A DNA stretch of 13,328 nucleotides from Rhodospirillales bacterium (GTDB lineage: Bacteria > Pseudomonadota > Alphaproteobacteria > Rhodospirillales > Casp-alpha2): assembly GCA_028282185.1 (NCBI GenBank), contig JANQIJ010000370.1, positions 1-13,328 on the forward strand, given 5' to 3'. A program made the translations under genes and the position numbers. The notes under the pieces are model-generated. The model worked only from the letters and a program-made list of their open reading frames with translations, was not told the origin of the DNA and made no database searches. Shown one piece after another: positions 11,667 through 13,328 of the stretch (positions are counted from its first letter, which is position 1; each line of letters opens with the position of its first letter).

Positions 11667-13328
11667 ATGTCCAACACGGGCGACCAAGCCTATCTTTGGG
11701 CCAATCTGGCGGCCCTGTTCTTCGACCAGGTGAAGCGTCTCGGCGATCAACCGTTCCTTTGGGAAAAACCCGGCGAGGCGTTTCAGCCGCTCACCTGGAC
11801 CGAGGTCGCGGCCCGGGTCGTCCCCCTGGCCCGCGGCCTGATCGCCCGCGGCGTCAAACCCGGCGACCGGGTCATGCTGGTTTCTGAAAACCGGGCCAAC
11901 TGGCTGGTCGCCGACATCGCCATCATGGCCGTCGGCGGAATCACCGTGCCGGCCTATACGACCAACACCGAGGCCGACCACCTGCACATCCTGGAAGATT
12001 CCGACGCCATGGGCGCCATCGTTTCGACCGCGCGCCTGGCCGACCGGTTGCTGCCCGCGGCCCATCGGGCCGATGCCTGCCAGTTCGTCATCACGATGGA
12101 ACCGGTCGACCTACGGCAATCACTGAGCTGCGACGTCCATGCCTGGGACGACGTCCTGGCCGACGGCGAAGGGGGCGGCGCGGACATCGCCGAAATGGCC
12201 GGCCGGTGGCAATCGGACGACACCGCCTGCATCATTTATACCTCCGGCACCGGCGGCAAACCCAAGGGCGTGATGCTGTCCCACAAATCGATCCTGCACA
12301 ACGTTTCCGGCGCGGTCGACGCGCTGCGCGAACTGGGGCTGGGGCATGAGGTGTTCCTGTCGTTCCTGCCCTTGAGCCATTCCTATGAGCACACGGGGGG
12401 CCAGTTCTTCCCGATGGCGATCGGCGCCGAGATCTTCTACGCCGAAGGGGTCGAGCACCTGGTCAACAACATGGCCGAGGCACGGCCGACGATCATGACC
12501 GCGGTGCCGCGCCTTTACGAAAGCATGCGCGCCCGGATCGAACGCGGCGTCGAAAAGGCCGGCGGCGCCAAGGCCGCCATGTTCCGCAAGACCCTGGAGC
12601 TCGGCAAGAAGCGCTATGAGGCGCCGGACAGCCTGGGCTTCGTCGAGAAAATCCAGGACGGAGTTCTGGACAAACTGGTCCGTGCCAAGGTCAAGGACCG
12701 CTTCGGCGGCCGCCTGAAGGCCCTGGTTTCCGGCGGCGCGCCGTTGAACCCGGACGTCGGCCTGTACTTTACCGCTTTGGGCCTGCGCATCCTGCAGGGC
12801 TATGGCCAGACGGAATCGGCGCCGGTGATCAGCGTCAACCGGGCGTCGAAGATCAAGCTCCATGCCGTCGGCCCGCCGCTAAAGGACACCAACGTAAGGA
12901 TCGCCGAAGATGGCGAAATCCTCGTCCAGGGCGATCTGGTGATGCAGGGCTATTGGCGCAACGAAACGGCGACGGCCGAGGTCATCAAGGACGGCTGGCT
13001 GCACACCGGCGACATCGGCCATCTGGACGAGGACGGCCATCTGGTGATCACCGACCGCAAGAAGGACATCATCGTCAATTCCGGCGGCGACACCATCGCG
13101 CCGCAACGGATCGAGGGCATCATCACGCTGGAGCCGGAAATCGCCCAGGCCATGGTCTACGGCGATCGCCGGCCGCATCTGGTGGCGCTGCTGGTGCCGG
13201 ACCCGGATTGGATGGAGTCATGGACCAAGGACTTTGGCGAGGGCGATGACCCGGCGGAAGACCCCGCCTTCAGGAAGGCGCTTTCGGATGCTCTCGACCG
13301 GGTCAATGCCAAGCTGTCCAACATCGAG
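11667..13328 (+). CDS. AMP-forming long-chain acyl-CoA ligase, C-terminus beyond right edge
   Basis: The 554 codons seen belong to the ANL superfamily, which adenylates a carboxylic acid with ATP and then forms an acyl-CoA thioester. The overall pattern is that of FadD15-type long-chain fatty acid ligases. Motifs in order: phosphate-binding loop YTSGTGGKPKGVMLSH (191-206); FLPLSHSYEHTGG (233-245); AVPRLYESM (279-287); SGGAPLN (355-361); adenine-binding GYGQTES (378-384); ribose-contacting Asp449 in LHTGDIG; and the hinge region DRKKDIIVNSGGDTIAP (463-479). The usual second threonine of TSGTTG is glycine here. The C-terminal catalytic lysine lies beyond the edge. ATG 11667 follows GGGGGG at short spacing, and the frame stays open to the last base. 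It is divergent from pepF across 67 bp. Likely role: activation of fatty acids for beta-oxidation or lipid synthesis; chain length is not predictable. Confidence 0.93.
   Translation, partial: MSNTGDQAYLWANLAALFFDQVKRLGDQPFLWEKPGEAFQPLTWTEVAARVVPLARGLIARGVKPGDRVMLVSENRANWLVADIAIMAVGGITVPAYTTNTEADHLHILEDSDAMGAIVSTARLADRLLPAAHRADACQFVITMEPVDLRQSLSCDVHAWDDVLADGEGGGADIAEMAGRWQSDDTACIIYTSGTGGKPKGVMLSHKSILHNVSGAVDALRELGLGHEVFLSFLPLSHSYEHTGGQFFPMAIGAEIFYAEGVEHLVNNMAEARPTIMTAVPRLYESMRARIERGVEKAGGAKAAMFRKTLELGKKRYEAPDSLGFVEKIQDGVLDKLVRAKVKDRFGGRLKALVSGGAPLNPDVGLYFTALGLRILQGYGQTESAPVISVNRASKIKLHAVGPPLKDTNVRIAEDGEILVQGDLVMQGYWRNETATAEVIKDGWLHTGDIGHLDEDGHLVITDRKKDIIVNSGGDTIAPQRIEGIITLEPEIAQAMVYGDRRPHLVALLVPDPDWMESWTKDFGEGDDPAEDPAFRKALSDALDRVNAKLSNIE

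Noticed and set aside
12120..12863. 247-codon open frame on the minus strand
   Set aside because: It is antisense to the acyl-CoA ligase gene, and its composition is that of a shadow frame.

Overview
The window is a GC-rich, densely coded chromosomal segment. It most likely comes from a Rhodospirillales-like alphaproteobacterium. This rests on base composition, on the style of the PntA, ABC1/UbiB and PepF proteins, and on a globin-coupled chemoreceptor; no rRNA or other phylogenetic marker is present. I see no tRNA, rRNA, CRISPR array, insertion sequence or phage gene.

Layout. (1) 1-605, minus: the N-terminal two fifths or so of the proton-translocating NAD(P) transhydrogenase alpha subunit, cut by the window edge. 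It is divergent from (2) 732-2928, plus: a cytoplasmic gamma-glutamyltransferase-superfamily Ntn hydrolase close to the HpxW/YwrD branch, then a GNAT acetyltransferase. (3) 2929-5152: a block with visibly lower GC. Its first ~860 bp hold no gene I can recognise, and it ends with a soluble globin-coupled chemoreceptor (protoglobin plus MCP signalling domain) that has intact haem-site residues. A 14-bp tandem duplication lies in the gene-free part and another 14-bp tandem duplication spans the receptor's stop codon. (4) 5400-11599, all minus: a run of six genes read from right to left: M3 oligoendopeptidase F, alpha/beta hydrolase, ABC1/UbiB-type atypical kinase, YbjQ-family protein, a divergent class III nucleotide cyclase-like protein, and a RidA-family protein. 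Spacings are 0, 37, 37, 173 and -8 bp, so the first four look like one operon, and the cyclase-like gene and ridA-like gene form a translationally coupled pair. (5) 11667-13328, plus: an AMP-forming long-chain acyl-CoA ligase, divergent from pepF across 67 bp and running off the right edge.

How the genes fit together. Most are metabolic or housekeeping: redox balance (transhydrogenase), fatty acid activation, peptide turnover, amine/imine detoxification, and a probable lipid or quinone kinase. The two signalling genes are the interesting ones. One is an orphan oxygen/gas-sensing chemoreceptor in a low-GC patch with no che genes beside it. The other is a cyclase-like protein that keeps both metal-binding aspartates but lacks the usual transition-state asparagine, flanked by N- and C-terminal regions I cannot assign. 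I do not see convincing evidence of a wholly new multi-gene system here; the cyclase-like/RidA pair and the low-GC chemoreceptor block are the best places to look further.
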